Below the pieces are notes generated by a model that saw only the letters and a program-made list of their open reading frames with translations, did no database searches and was not told the DNA's origin. Shown here in pieces: positions 1 to 6,232 of a stretch of 8,897 nt of DNA (position 1 is the first letter of the stretch; every line of letters starts with the position of its first letter). The DNA comes from G039029935 sp039029935 (lineage in GTDB: Bacteria > Chloroflexota > Anaerolineae > Caldilineales > Caldilineaceae), in contig JBCCFC010000527.1 of assembly GCA_039029935.1 (NCBI GenBank), forward strand, positions 1-8,897, given 5' to 3'. A program made the position numbers and the translations under genes.

Positions 1-199
1 CTGCGTCACAGATAACCAATCTGTGATTCTGGGCTTTCCTAGTCAAGTACGTAGGAAAGTATCGCAGGTTGGCTACCTGCGTCACAGATAATCAATCTGT
101 GATACTGATTTTACTGTCCTATTCAAGTACAAAGGAAAGTATCGCAGGTTGGCTACCTGCGTCACAGATAATCAATCTGTGATTCTGGGCTTTCCTATC
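1..199. repeat. Tandem array of a 76-80 bp hairpin-rich repeat unit
   Basis: Three copies follow one another: the landmark CTGCGTCACAGATAA (or its AACC variant) occurs at 1, 77 and 157, giving periods of 76 and 80 bp. Each full unit holds three separate palindromes: CTTTCCTA...TAGGAAAG (34-41 with 52-59), CGCAGGT-tggct-ACCTGCG (63-81, again at 143-161) and TCACAGAT...ATCTGTGA (82-102, again at 162-182). In the middle copy the first palindrome is degraded to ACTGTCCT...AGGAAAGT. The array runs off the left edge and stops about 8 bases before the ribosome site of the gene at 221, so it fills that gene's visible upstream region. It may be a dispersed palindromic repeat, a stack of regulator sites or transcript hairpins; the sequence does not decide. 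Confidence 0.85.
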
Positions 200-220
200 C
201 AATAAAAAGGGAGTTGATAG

Positions 221-1426
221 GTGTTATTTGATGTAGCAAAAGCACGTAGCGAGACGCCGGGATGTGACCACGTACTCCATTTTAACAATGCAGGTGCAGG
301 GTTGATGCCGCAGGTTGTGTTGGATGCACAGCTTGACTATTTGCAGTTGGAAGCAACGATTGGTGGGTACGAGTCTGCGGCAGCGCGGACAGACCAAATT
401 CAGGCCACCTATGATGCGGCAGCGGAACTGATTAACGCACAGCGAGATGAAATTGCCTTGGTTGAAAATGCAACAGTGGCATGGCAGTTGGCGTTCACAT
501 CCATCCCATTTCAGGCAGGCGACCGTATCCTCACGGCGCAGGCAAGTTATGTGAGTAACTACATCAACTTTTTGCTGGCCGCAGAACGCTATGGCGTGAT
601 TATCGACGTGATTCCAAACGATGATCATGATCAAGTGTCTGCAGATGCGCTGGCGGATATGATGGATGAGCGTGTCAAACTGATTGCTATTACACATGCT
701 CCTACCAATGGTGGGTTGGTGAATCCGGCAGAATCAATTGGTAAGGTTGCACAAAAGTGGGATGCACTTTATCTGCTCGATGCATGTCAATCTATTGGTC
801 AGCTACCTGTGGATGTTGTGGCTATTGTATGCGATATTCTCTCAACGACGGGACGCAAATGGTTACGTGGACCACGTGGCACAGGTTTTTTGTACGTTAG
901 CAATCAATGCATCGACAAGCTCAACCCGCCTGTGTTGGATTTGCATTCAGCAAAGTGGGTTGAGCGCAATCGGTATAAAATCCAACCTGGTGCGCGTCGT
1001 TTTGAGAACTGGGAATATAATTATGCGGGTGTTGTTGGTTTAGGTGCTTCATTAACCTATGCGAAAGAGTGGGGCATGGAGCCAATCTGGTCGCGTGTGC
1101 AAATGCTCGGAAAGACATTGCATGACAAATTGAAAGCAATTCCAGGCATTTCCGTTCATGATGTCGGTGAAGTGCGTGGTGGCACGGTTACATTCTCGCT
1201 CAAGACACCAACAGGCGAGAATGTTGATGTGGAGAAAATTCATCAGGCACTCTCCGCCCACAAAATCAACACCAGCACATCCACTGTTTTTTCAACACGA
1301 CTTGATGCAGAGGCACGTCAACTGCCTGACATTGTTCGGGCATCCGTTCATTACTACAATACAGAAGATGAGATTGAGCAATTCTGTACAGTGCTACAGC
1401 ATACAATACCAGCCCTTGTTGCATGA
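221..1426 (+). CDS. Aminotransferase class V-fold PLP-dependent enzyme (EgtE / isopenicillin-N-epimerase-like)
   Basis: A 401-residue PLP enzyme of fold type I, the normal length for the class V family. Visible landmarks are the N-terminal HFNNAGAGLMP (20-30), VENATVAW (81-88), ITHAPTNGGLVNP (157-169), LLDACQSIGQ (185-194) whose Asp187 should bind the pyridine nitrogen, and TTGRKWLRGPRGTGFLYV (209-226) with Lys213 as the Schiff-base lysine. The C-terminal RASVHYYNTEDE (373-384) is typical of the group. The start is a GTG with AAGGGAG seven bases upstream. The loop that carries the catalytic Cys in SufS/IscS desulfurases is here NTSTSTVFSTR (350-360) with no Cys, so classical cysteine desulfuration is unlikely. 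C-S lyase (EgtE-like), epimerase or transaminase chemistry is more probable. The substrate cannot be read from sequence. No ergothioneine genes are adjacent. A sortase follows on the same strand, with no evident functional link. Confidence 0.9.
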   Translation: MLFDVAKARSETPGCDHVLHFNNAGAGLMPQVVLDAQLDYLQLEATIGGYESAAARTDQIQATYDAAAELINAQRDEIALVENATVAWQLAFTSIPFQAGDRILTAQASYVSNYINFLLAAERYGVIIDVIPNDDHDQVSADALADMMDERVKLIAITHAPTNGGLVNPAESIGKVAQKWDALYLLDACQSIGQLPVDVVAIVCDILSTTGRKWLRGPRGTGFLYVSNQCIDKLNPPVLDLHSAKWVERNRYKIQPGARRFENWEYNYAGVVGLGASLTYAKEWGMEPIWSRVQMLGKTLHDKLKAIPGISVHDVGEVRGGTVTFSLKTPTGENVDVEKIHQALSAHKINTSTSTVFSTRLDAEARQLPDIVRASVHYYNTEDEIEQFCTVLQHTIPALVA

Positions 1427-1432
1427 TATAAT
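1424..1432 (+). promoter_or_regulatory. Candidate extended -10 promoter for the sortase gene
   Basis: TGATATAAT overlaps the stop codon of the preceding gene and is a perfect TATAAT with the TG of an extended -10 element. No good -35 hexamer lies 16-18 bases upstream, which extended -10 promoters can tolerate. It would start transcription near 1439, giving a leader of about 80 bases to the ATG at 1518. The sortase may also be read through from the upstream gene. Confidence 0.4.
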
Positions 1433-1517
1433 GATAGAGGGAACAGGTCTATCGCGCACAACGTTGAAGATAGAGACAGCTATGTATAAAAATTGTTTTC
1501 AAAAAAGGCAATATGTT

Positions 1518-2246
1518 ATGATTCACTCGCAGTATGTAAAAACTCTTTTATTCATTTGCATCATTGGGGCATCATTTTTAACATCATCCACAGCCTTTGC
1601 TCAATCCAATATCAAAATATCAAGACCAACCACCACAATTCAGCCTGCCATTGTCCCTCCAGCAGCCAAGCAATCTACACAAAACAACACCCAAGTTGAC
1701 AATGCCGCCCAAATTGCAACAACGCAACCCTCAATGACACCTGATGGACATATGCCGACCTATCTATCCATCCCGGCTATTTCTGTGTCCACACCAGTAG
1801 AGGAAATGGGTTGGCATCTCGAAACAGATGCCAATGGGAACACCAAAAGTGTGTGGGATGTCATTGACTTTGCGGCTGGCTGGCATTTGAACAGCACAAA
1901 ACCGGGACAGGGCGGTAATGTTGTGATGAGCGGTCATAATAACATCCAAGGCTCAATTTTCCGTGATTTGTATTTGCTCGAAGAGGGCAACACCATCTAT
2001 GTGTGGGCCAAAGAAAAGATTGTGCATGATACCCTCTTTACCTACGCTGTGGATCGGGTGATGATTTTGCCGGAGAAGCATGTCACCTATGAGCAGCGGT
2101 TAAGCAACGCGCGTTGGATTCAGCCCTTTGAAGATGAACGTTTGACGCTCGTCTCGTGCTACCCACCCGATAACAATACCCATCGTGTCATTGTTGTCGC
2201 AAAAATGGAGAATGCATCGGTGGCGTCAAGAACCTTTACAAAATAA
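1518..2246 (+). CDS. Secreted sortase (cysteine transpeptidase)
   Basis: A 242-residue sortase. The N-terminus is a signal peptide: MIHSQYVK, a hydrophobic run at 9-21, then a probable cut after AFA (26-28) or retention as an anchor. A Thr/Gln/Pro/Asn-rich linker covers about 30-78. The sortase domain starts at LSIPAISVSTPVEEMG (83-98). The catalytic set is complete: His140 in VVMSGHNN, Cys214 in LTLVSCYPP and Arg223 in NTHRVIVVA. Sortases cut a sorting signal in a secreted protein and join it to a cell-surface amine; subclass (D, E or F-like) and substrate are not clear. The ATG at 1518 is chosen because an AAAAGG site lies about nine bases upstream and the product begins as a clean signal peptide; the in-frame ATG at 1482 is possible but has a poorer site. 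No sorting-signal protein is encoded in the window. The 3' end overlaps the opposing small gene by 11 bases. Confidence 0.9.
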   Translation: MIHSQYVKTLLFICIIGASFLTSSTAFAQSNIKISRPTTTIQPAIVPPAAKQSTQNNTQVDNAAQIATTQPSMTPDGHMPTYLSIPAISVSTPVEEMGWHLETDANGNTKSVWDVIDFAAGWHLNSTKPGQGGNVVMSGHNNIQGSIFRDLYLLEEGNTIYVWAKEKIVHDTLFTYAVDRVMILPEKHVTYEQRLSNARWIQPFEDERLTLVSCYPPDNNTHRVIVVAKMENASVASRTFTK

Positions 2247-2544
2247 ACGTTTCTGCACCCCACAAAAGCAATAGATTGGCGCAAGCCAACCATGTGGCAT
2301 CGTCGCGCAACACTTCACGCCCTGTCTGTAGACAAAGTACTGGAATTTTGGATAGAATACCCTGTGCCTGTTGAAACCAGTTTTGTTGCTCATTCAGAGC
2401 GCCGCCATTCATAGTAGATGATGATATTTTGTATGATTTGGATAGACGAGTTCCAAATGTGTTTTGTTTGGGTTGAATAGTTATATTTGTATGATTGAAA
2501 AATGTTTGTTCTGAAATATGAATAGAAATGGTTGATGCTCGCAT
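2236..2544 (-). CDS. Small protein of unknown function, 102 residues, with its own promoter
   Basis: No family is recognised. The reading starts at an ATG (2544) with a near-ideal AAAGGGG eight bases upstream, which is why it is preferred to the ATG six codons earlier that contains that site. The N-terminal half is rich in Thr, Ser, Asn and Ile (MRASTISIHISEQTFF), with Met46-Asn-Gly-Gly48 at the middle. The C-terminal part is more coding-like: NEQQNWFQQAQGILSKIP, TGREVLRDDATW, then a hydrophobic tail WLACANLLLLWGAETFIL that could be a short membrane or packing helix. It overlaps the end of the convergent sortase by 11 bases. A promoter with an inverted repeat lies upstream (2599-2641). It sits downstream of two methyltransferase genes on the same strand but is probably a separate transcript. 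It might be a small regulator or a modified peptide; neither is shown. Confidence 0.55.
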   Translation of the reverse strand: MRASTISIHISEQTFFNHTNITIQPKQNTFGTRLSKSYKISSSTMNGGALNEQQNWFQQAQGILSKIPVLCLQTGREVLRDDATWLACANLLLLWGAETFIL

Positions 2545-2598
2545 AATGAGAACCCCTTTCATAATGTTTGGGCTGAAAGCGTATAAAGAGATACGAAT

Positions 2599-2641
2599 AT
2601 TTGTTCCTAAATATTATAGAACAAATGACTCTGTTATGCAA
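2599..2641 (-). promoter_or_regulatory. Promoter with operator-like inverted repeat around the -10 box
   Basis: Read on the minus strand, a perfect TATAAT (2618-2613) lies 17 bases after TTGCAT (2641-2636), which matches only half of the -35 consensus. A perfect 8 bp inverted repeat, ATTTGTTC (2599-2606) and GAACAAAT (2619-2626), has a 12 base spacer that contains the whole -10 box. A repressor bound there would block RNA polymerase. Transcription would begin about 60 bases before the ATG at 2544. The regulator is unknown and none is encoded next to it. Confidence 0.5.
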
Positions 2642-2676
2642 ATTTTATCAAAACAAAAGTTCGTTTATTGAGGACA

Positions 2677-3366
2677 CTAAAAGCGAAAGAACAGCTCTTT
2701 AAATTGTGTATTTTGTGTGTTGAAGTAGGTCTTACTCTCTAGTAAACGTGAAGAGACGGCGGTAAAATACGGTGTAATCATTTCATAATATTGTTGCTGT
2801 GATCGCTGGGTGGCAAATCGGTCCACATAATCCAATTCTTCTTCTTGGTATTGATAGAGTAAATCTGTATCGACGGTAAAGTATAGATACTTTACCCAGT
2901 GTGCAAGCTGTGGCACAACACTGGCAATTTCATCATCAGACAGATATTGAAAGACACCACTGCAAATGCCCAAATCCAACGGAGCTTCCAGAGGCGGATG
3001 TTCCTTATGTAGCCAAGAGTGCATATCTGTCTGAAATAAATGCACATCCGCATTTGCCAAGTTATCCAGCACCGCTTCATCTTTAACCACTTGAAAAGGA
3101 TATTCTGAGGGTTCGACACCAACCACAATAAACGGCTGAAAGGCAATTGTCATTTCGCGTAGTAAATGACCTAACCCAAAACCAAAGTCAATCATCGTGT
3201 TGACGTGGATATCTTCCAACGAAAACAGTTCACGCAAAGCCACCGCATGTTGACGCGCATTAAAGGTGAACTCCATCAATGAAAGATCATAATAATTTTC
3301 ATCCCAATATTGCTTTGAGAAGCCCTGCGCACCAACCCCTAAATGAACACCATCTTGATTCATCAT
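2677..3366 (-). CDS. Class I SAM-dependent methyltransferase, tandem paralogue A
   Basis: A 229-residue protein with a Rossmann-type SAM fold. Motif I is IDFGFGLGHLL (59-69, the DxGxGxG loop), followed by VVGVEPSEY (81-89) whose Glu85 should hold the ribose hydroxyls, FQTDMHSW (111-118), and the post-loop strand DLGICSGVFQYLSDDEI (131-147). The N-terminal block GFSKQYWDENYYD (15-27) and C-terminal ELFFRF (224-229) are shared almost exactly with the paralogue at 3528-4241, and about half of all aligned residues are identical by eye. Two ATG codons start the gene (3366 and 3363). The second gives MNQDG, which lines up with the MNQSG start of the paralogue and is better spaced from the GGTGG site. 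The substrate is unknown. A MITE-like element lies between the two genes. Confidence 0.85.
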   Translation of the reverse strand: MMNQDGVHLGVGAQGFSKQYWDENYYDLSLMEFTFNARQHAVALRELFSLEDIHVNTMIDFGFGLGHLLREMTIAFQPFIVVGVEPSEYPFQVVKDEAVLDNLANADVHLFQTDMHSWLHKEHPPLEAPLDLGICSGVFQYLSDDEIASVVPQLAHWVKYLYFTVDTDLLYQYQEEELDYVDRFATQRSQQQYYEMITPYFTAVSSRLLESKTYFNTQNTQFKELFFRF

Positions 3367-3384
3367 CTCGCCACCATAAAAATT

Positions 3385-3525
3385 TTACCGCAGAGAACGC
3401 GGAGGGCGCAGAGAGTGAAAAGTAGAAACGTAGAGAGAAGATTTAGCAGCACCATCATCACGCCACCGCATAACTCCATCACTCTTTCTTCTTCTTCTCT
3501 GCGCCCTCTGCGCCCTCTGCGGTTA
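3385..3525. repeat. MITE-like element with terminal inverted repeats
   Basis: The segment begins with an arm at 3385-3415 (ttaccgcagag...gcgcagag) and ends with its inverted copy at 3497-3525 (ctctgcgccctctgcg...cggtta). About 25 of 29 positions pair. The arms are made of short CGCAGAGG-type units repeated at 9 base spacing. Similar CTCTGCG-unit repeats are known to be scattered in many bacterial genomes. The interior (3416-3496) is a pyrimidine-rich filler with no gene. The right end abuts the stop codon (3530-3528) of the upstream methyltransferase and the left end lies 18 bases before the next one, so it occupies nearly the whole gap. A minus-strand transcript through it could form a large hairpin affecting readthrough. 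Confidence 0.75.
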
Positions 3526-3527
3526 GC

Positions 3528-4241
3528 CTAAAATCGGTAGAACAATTCCTGAAAGAGCGTATTTCTTGTTGTGAAATGCACTTTACTCTCCAGCACACGC
3601 GTTGATACAATCGTAAAATGCGGTGAGAGCATCTCATGATAGGTTTCTTGGCTGCGGTGGATGGCATAGCGATCATGAAACCCTAACTCTTCTACTTGGT
3701 ACTGCAACTCAATATCTGTCGGCACTGAAAAGTATAGATATTTATTCCACAAAGCCAGCCAAGGCATTACTTGGTGTATTTCATCGTCGGATAGATATTG
3801 AAAGACAGATGTACAGATACCAAGATCATAGGATTGCAGATAATTGCGTTGATTTTGCTGAAACCATGAGAGCATATCGGTTTGGATCAATTCGATATGC
3901 ATGGTTTCGATATGCGTGAGGGGTTCACGTGACTTGACTTCCTGAAAGGCATGGGCAGATGGCTCAATACCGACCACAGAGTAGGGCTTAAACGCATCCA
4001 ACAATGCCTGCATTAAATAGCCCAAGCCAAAGCCATAGTCGATTATCGTACCGACATAGATTTCTTCCAACTCAAATAGGGCGTGCAGATAAGACGCATG
4101 TTGCTTGGCATTATAAATGCCGTCCATGATGTTGATGTCATAGTAGTTGTCGTCCCAGTATTGTTTGGAGAATCCCGATGCACCCGGACCAGTCTTATGT
4201 TGATGATTCACTTCTTGACGACTCTCCCCCGATTGATTCAT
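3528..4241 (-). CDS. Class I SAM-dependent methyltransferase, tandem paralogue B
   Basis: A 237-residue paralogue of the gene at 2677-3366. Motif I is IDYGFGLGYLM (67-77), with VVGIEPSAH (89-97, acidic Glu93), LIQTDMLSWF (118-127) and DLGICTSVFQYLSDDEI (139-155). The GFSKQYWDDNYYD block (23-35) and C-terminal ELFYRF match paralogue A, so the pair arose by duplication and has since diverged. The ATG at 4241 gives MNQSG, supported by the MNQDG start of the paralogue; its ribosome site is weak. A GGGGGAG inside codons 4-7 lies upstream of a GTG codon and could serve an 11-residue-shorter form. An 82 bp palindrome lies 30 bases upstream. The substrate is not identifiable. The conserved ends outside the SAM core are likely to make the substrate pocket or a dimer contact. 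Confidence 0.85.
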   Translation of the reverse strand: MNQSGESRQEVNHQHKTGPGASGFSKQYWDDNYYDINIMDGIYNAKQHASYLHALFELEEIYVGTIIDYGFGLGYLMQALLDAFKPYSVVGIEPSAHAFQEVKSREPLTHIETMHIELIQTDMLSWFQQNQRNYLQSYDLGICTSVFQYLSDDEIHQVMPWLALWNKYLYFSVPTDIELQYQVEELGFHDRYAIHRSQETYHEMLSPHFTIVSTRVLESKVHFTTRNTLFQELFYRF

Positions 4242-4271
4242 GATTGCTGACTATCTAACCTAGATACTCAT

Positions 4272-4353
4272 ATGATTCGTTTAGTGAGCACGCCCCGTGC
4301 GAGTCAAACTCGTGAGATTAACCCGCACGGGACGTACTCACTAAACGAATCAT
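4272..4353. repeat. 82 bp near-perfect palindrome (large hairpin or miniature element)
   Basis: Arms 4272-4301 (ATGATTCGTTTAGTGAGCAC...) and 4324-4353 pair at 28 of 30 positions, the two exceptions being C opposite A. The 22 base centre contains a smaller palindrome, and CGAGT-caa-ACTCG folds at the inner end of the left arm. There is no internal gene. It stands 30 bases upstream of the methyltransferase start at 4241. No T-run follows on either strand, so it is not a standard terminator. A non-autonomous mobile element consisting of little more than its inverted ends is the simplest reading; a leader structure for the methyltransferase transcript is the alternative. Confidence 0.8.
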
Positions 4354-4706
4354 GGTTGCTTTGTTTTTTGTTTGAGGTTGTTGTGGGCTTTTAGGGGCAA
4401 TGTCAGAATCCTATCAGCCTTCTGTCAGCCAACTATCCGACAATGGGGATGGGAATGTCAGGAAACAGCCGCCATTGTCCGTTATACTGTAGACATCAAT
4501 GACAAACGGCAATAACCCTAAACTCCATATCTTGCCAAAGCCCTAACCTCGATAACCCTAACCCTTCTACAGCAGAATAAACAATTCGACCGCTTGTCAT
4601 TTTGTGAACCGAGAAGGTGCGATAGAGTAAAACAGACCCATGTTGGCACTCTCAGCCAACACCCTCAACGCACTTTCTCGGCTCTTTTAGCAAATATCCT
4701 TTTTTC
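4354..4706 (+). other. Gene-free stretch with nested stem-loops; possible untranslated RNA
   Basis: No convincing coding frame is seen here. Several foldable pieces are: GACAATGG (4439-4446) with CCATTGTC (4472-4479); and a stronger nested structure in which CCGAGAAGGTGCG (4609-4621) pairs with CGCACTTTCTCGG (4669-4681), 12 Watson-Crick pairs plus one G-T, enclosing the perfect hairpin TGTTGGC-actctca-GCCAACA (4641-4661). A TATACT at 4483-4488 could be a plus-strand -10 box, but no good -35 is present. A plus-strand terminator follows at 4707. Together these would allow a transcript of roughly 245 bases. It matches no tRNA, tmRNA, RNase P or SRP RNA signature that I could recognise. It could equally be decayed sequence or the 3' region of the transporter gene's transcript on the other strand. 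Confidence 0.3.
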
Positions 4707-4740
4707 AATGGCTCATATCATTTTGATGTGAGCCATTTTT
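4707..4740 (+). terminator. Rho-independent terminator on the plus strand
   Basis: AATGGCTCATATC (4707-4719) pairs with GATGTGAGCCATT (4725-4737) with one G-T pair and a very short loop. The run of five T at 4736-4740 follows the stem directly, as expected for plus-strand termination. On the minus strand the stem is followed by GAAAAAAGG, not T, so it is not a normal terminator for the transporter gene ending at 4787. No plus-strand gene is close enough to explain it. Confidence 0.65.
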
Positions 4741-4786
4741 GATTACACGGCCATTGCCTATTTTCAGTTTTCCATTCTTTCAATCT

Positions 4787-6226
4787 TCAATTGCCAGCTC
4801 GCCGTTCGGCCAATTTACGACGTAGTTCACCGTGCGCTTCTCGATTTAGTGGATAATATGCAGCCGCAATCATCGACAACACCAGTAAAAGTGCAGGCAC
4901 AGCTCCCATAAACATGCGCAGTGCAAATTGTGCCGATTCGGGCTGTGCCGCCGCTGCGCCCTCGACAAAGCCAGCCCACGACAGCACTTGTGGAACAAGA
5001 ATACCAACCGCAATGGCTGCACTTGCCTTACGTGTGAGTGTTAAAAAGCCAGCATAAACACCCTCCTGCCGTTTCCCTGTGCGCCACTCATCCTCTTCGA
5101 TGACATCTGCAATAATGGCCCAAGGAACAGCATTTCCTGCACCATACCCCAGCCCAGCAAAAAACGCTAAAACCATTGTCGCGGTCTGCGCACCAGGTGG
5201 TAAAAAGCTGATAATGATCATGGTGACAGCCCAAAAGGTCATCATGCGGATAAACATCCTTGCTTTTCCCCACATGTGCATCAGTCGAATAGTCAATGGC
5301 ATTGATAAAAAGGCGACACCCAACACAATTGCCAGTACAATGCTGTCAAATGGAGCTGGAATTTGCATGTAGTAGACCAGAAACCAGACAAAAACTGCGC
5401 TAATCATATCGACAGCCGTGAAGGTAAAGAGTGAGATCATTGCACCAATCATAAAAGGTCGGTTGGCAAATACTTCACGGAGTGTTTCGACCACATTAAA
5501 AGAGGTTGTTTGTTCGCTATCTGCTGATTGTATGTAGTTACGTTCTGGTTCACGGACAAAGGCAACAACAAATAGAGGCGTCAACGCCCCAAAGAAGCCC
5601 CATATTGCACCCGCCAGCATATAGCTATATCGCAGGACCGTTGGGCTATCTGCTGCTAGTGCCAGCTCATTGGCAAACCAACCCACAAAAACGCTTTCTG
5701 CGATCAGCTTAAAGAGTGCTGCGCTGATGAATGCGCCAAAGATCGATGCCGCTGTACGCCAGCTTGCCAAACTCGCACGCTCGTCATAATCCTCGGTTAG
5801 CTCGGATGTTAGTGCCGTGTAGGGTGCGCTTACAAATGTATAGGCTGTATCATAGAAAATAAAAATAAGGCTATAGTAGATGGCCGCAGCAATGTTACCC
5901 TCAAATGGCGGCGGGGCAAACATCAGAAAAAAGCCAATGCCAAAGGGGATGGAACCAATGAGTAAAAAGGGTCGGCGGCGTCCCCAGCGGCTACGAAAAC
6001 GGTCACTCCAGGTCCCAATCAACGGATCGTTAATGGCATCCCAAACACGGCCTACAAGGAACACGATGCCCGCGACGCCAACATCCACGCCAATGATGGT
6101 GACAATAAAATAGAGCCAGAAAAGTGTTCTTGCGGTGACAGTGAGTGAGGGGCCAAAGTCGCCGATACTGTAGAAAAACTTGGTAAAGGTCGTGACTTTA
6201 TTTGCCAAATCTGTATTGGTTGTCAT
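4787..6226 (-). CDS. GPH-family (MFS) sugar or glycoside:cation symporter
   Basis: A 479-residue membrane protein, the usual size for the glycoside-pentoside-hexuronide:cation symporters, with about twelve hydrophobic helices. The family signature is clear: DAINDPLIGTWSDRFRSRWG (63-82) followed by RRRPFLL, and in the second half IADVIEEDEWRTGKRQEGVY (372-391). These carriers import sugars or related small molecules with Na+ or H+; members near biosynthetic genes may move other compounds. The solute cannot be read from sequence. The start ATG has GGAA about nine bases upstream, and this site lies inside the last codons of the preceding gene, whose stop codon is only six bases away. Translation of the two is therefore probably coupled. 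The C-terminus ends in a charged tail NREAHGELRRKLAERRAGN. It is last in the apparent radical SAM operon. Confidence 0.9.
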   Translation of the reverse strand: MTTNTDLANKVTTFTKFFYSIGDFGPSLTVTARTLFWLYFIVTIIGVDVGVAGIVFLVGRVWDAINDPLIGTWSDRFRSRWGRRRPFLLIGSIPFGIGFFLMFAPPPFEGNIAAAIYYSLIFIFYDTAYTFVSAPYTALTSELTEDYDERASLASWRTAASIFGAFISAALFKLIAESVFVGWFANELALAADSPTVLRYSYMLAGAIWGFFGALTPLFVVAFVREPERNYIQSADSEQTTSFNVVETLREVFANRPFMIGAMISLFTFTAVDMISAVFVWFLVYYMQIPAPFDSIVLAIVLGVAFLSMPLTIRLMHMWGKARMFIRMMTFWAVTMIIISFLPPGAQTATMVLAFFAGLGYGAGNAVPWAIIADVIEEDEWRTGKRQEGVYAGFLTLTRKASAAIAVGILVPQVLSWAGFVEGAAAAQPESAQFALRMFMGAVPALLLVLSMIAAAYYPLNREAHGELRRKLAERRAGN

Positions 6227-6232
6227 ACTGTA

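Noticed and set aside
1..199. Regular repeats suggestive of a CRISPR array
   Set aside because: The copies are contiguous 76-80 bp units with near-identical content throughout; there are no short repeats separated by unique spacers.
1158..1517. Long N-terminal extension of the sortase frame
   Set aside because: It runs antisense-free but out of frame through the PLP enzyme gene; the signal peptide and ribosome site place the real start at 1518 (or 1482).
4272..4393. 40-residue plus-strand frame starting in the 82 bp palindrome
   Set aside because: No ribosome site, and the frame is imposed by the palindrome's own sequence.
4499..4546. 15-codon leaderless peptide after the TATACT box
   Set aside because: Too short, no conservation visible, and the promoter itself is weak.
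4516..4564. CCCTAA motifs (4516, 4541, 4556) resembling telomere repeats
   Set aside because: Only three copies at irregular spacing (25 and 15 bases), not a tandem array; likely chance or local low complexity.
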